Assembly (NCBI GenBank): GCA_024703915.1
Contig: CP087969.1
Coordinates: 4,588,001-4,652,000 of the forward strand
Length of the DNA stretch: 64,000 bases
Direction: 5' to 3'
Source of the DNA: Massilia sp. H-1
GTDB lineage: Bacteria; Pseudomonadota; Gammaproteobacteria; Burkholderiales; Burkholderiaceae_D
The notes beneath the pieces were generated by a model that was not told the DNA's origin, searched no databases, and worked only from the letters and a program-made list of their open reading frames with translations. Below, in pieces: positions 63,437 through 64,000 of this stretch (position 1 is its first letter; each line of letters starts with the position of its first letter). Both the position numbers and the translations under genes were made by a program.

Positions 63437-64000
63437 ATGGCAACCTTCCCCCGCCGCAGAAAGCCTGGCGCCCATCCAAAACCGAAGAAGTTCTCGCGTT
63501 CCGCAGCATCGGCCGCCCGAAGTTCGACGCGGACGGCAACAAGATCCGCCCGCGCGGGGTCTACCTGCTGCCCAACGCCTTCACCACGGCGGCCCTGTTC
63601 TGCAGGCTTCTTCGCCATCATCATGGCGATGAGCTACAAGTTCGAACACGCGGCCTGGGCCATCTTCATTGCCATGATTCTCGACGGCCTGGACGGGCGC
63701 ATCGCCCGCCTGACCAATACCCAGTCCGAATTCGGTGCCCAGTACGACAGCCTGTCCGACATGGTGTCCTTCGGCGCCATTGCGCAGCTGGGTGATCTAC
63801 GAGTGGTCGCTGCACAGCCTGGACCACAAGCTGGGCTGGATCGCCGCCTTCGTCTACTGCTCGGGCGCCGCGCTGCTGCTGGCGCGTTTCAATACCAATA
63901 TCGAAGTGGTCGACAAGCGCTTCTTCCAGGGCTTGCCCAGCCCGGCGGCGGCGGCCATGGTGGCTAAGCTTCATCCTGATCATGACCGATTTCGCACCCG
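63437..64000 (+). CDS. pssA: CDP-diacylglycerol-serine O-phosphatidyltransferase, 5' part
   Basis: Membrane enzyme of phosphatidylserine/phosphatidylethanolamine synthesis, cut by the window end. RGVYLLPNAFTTAALFAGFF (first helix), CDP-alcohol motif spread over DGLDGRIARLTNTQSEFG and AQYDSLSDMVSFG, and further helices (WIAAFVYCSGAALLLARF). Breaks at ~63470, 63602 (GCCGGC read as TGCAGGC), ~63790 (IAPALVIYEW) and 63965 (VAGFILIMTD). Position after ilvC matches the usual betaproteobacterial order. Confidence 0.93.

Overview
The window is a high-GC betaproteobacterial chromosome segment, most likely from the Oxalobacteraceae (Massilia/Telluria-like). This is inferred from gene content and order: iscR-iscS-iscU-iscA-hscB-hscA-fdx-iscX; ilvB-ilvH-ilvC with pssA just downstream and a sigma factor/DUF3619/DUF3106/RDD operon just upstream; uvrB divergent from an aromatic aminotransferase; PEP-CTERM/exosortase genes; HAF-repeat and DUF4347/SdrD-B-type surface proteins. 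No database could be searched, so family names rest on motifs read by eye.

The dominant property of the sequence is damage with a pattern. Dozens of genes, including essential ones (uvrB, iscR, iscS, iscA, hscB, hscA, ilvB, ilvC, pssA), are broken by small insertions that look like CTTAAGC, CCTAAGC, GCTTAGGC or GCTTAGC. Where the protein family shows what should be there, the original is nearly always GCCGGC (usually Ala-Gly, or Pro-Ala in another frame). A second class is loss of one GC unit in GCGCGC runs. I read these as systematic base-calling errors, probably at modified bases, and annotate the genes as intact; 'GCCGGC lesion' below means this. Positions of lesions are approximate.

Layout. 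0-6.5 kb: HAF-repeat protein, glutathione transferase, small membrane and unknown proteins, uvrB and an aminotransferase. 6.57-22.07 kb: a block bounded by two near-identical 126-bp copies of tRNA-Asn plus terminator, holding a small outer-membrane protein, a two-gene giant surface-protein locus (DUF4347, 19 cadherin-like repeats, SdrD-B and DUF11 domains; then an outer-membrane barrel partner), a GNAT enzyme, a DUF6916 protein and a tail-collar protein. 22-32.2 kb: PEP-CTERM trypsin-like protease, diguanylate cyclase coupled to an FeS photolyase-like protein, serine/threonine dehydratase, lipase, secreted hydrolase, DTW protein, and a radical-SAM protein behind a strong LexA box. 32.3-41.5 kb: two tandem methionine-rich mini-proteins, gamma-glutamylcyclotransferase, LysR regulator divergent from a VOC/FAH/maleylacetoacetate isomerase operon, quinone reductase, a small lower-GC immunity-type island (SUKH), CBS protein and a uracil-DNA-glycosylase-like protein. 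41.5-49.8 kb: the isc operon, continuing with overlapping genes into a methyltransferase, ltaE and a pseudouridine-synthase-like protein. 49.8-58.6 kb: solute-binding protein, HNH protein, outer-membrane protein, a 112-bp palindrome, a degenerate GGDEF protein, a dedicated exosortase operon (VIT substrate, exosortase, EpsI-like protein) and the sigma-factor operon. 58.6-64 kb: ilvBHC with a long leader, a SIMPL-domain protein and the start of pssA.

Regulatory sites that can be read directly are a 17/20 LexA box (31035), a type-1 IscR site lying across the end of the preceding gene (41532), two tRNA promoters and several hairpin terminators.
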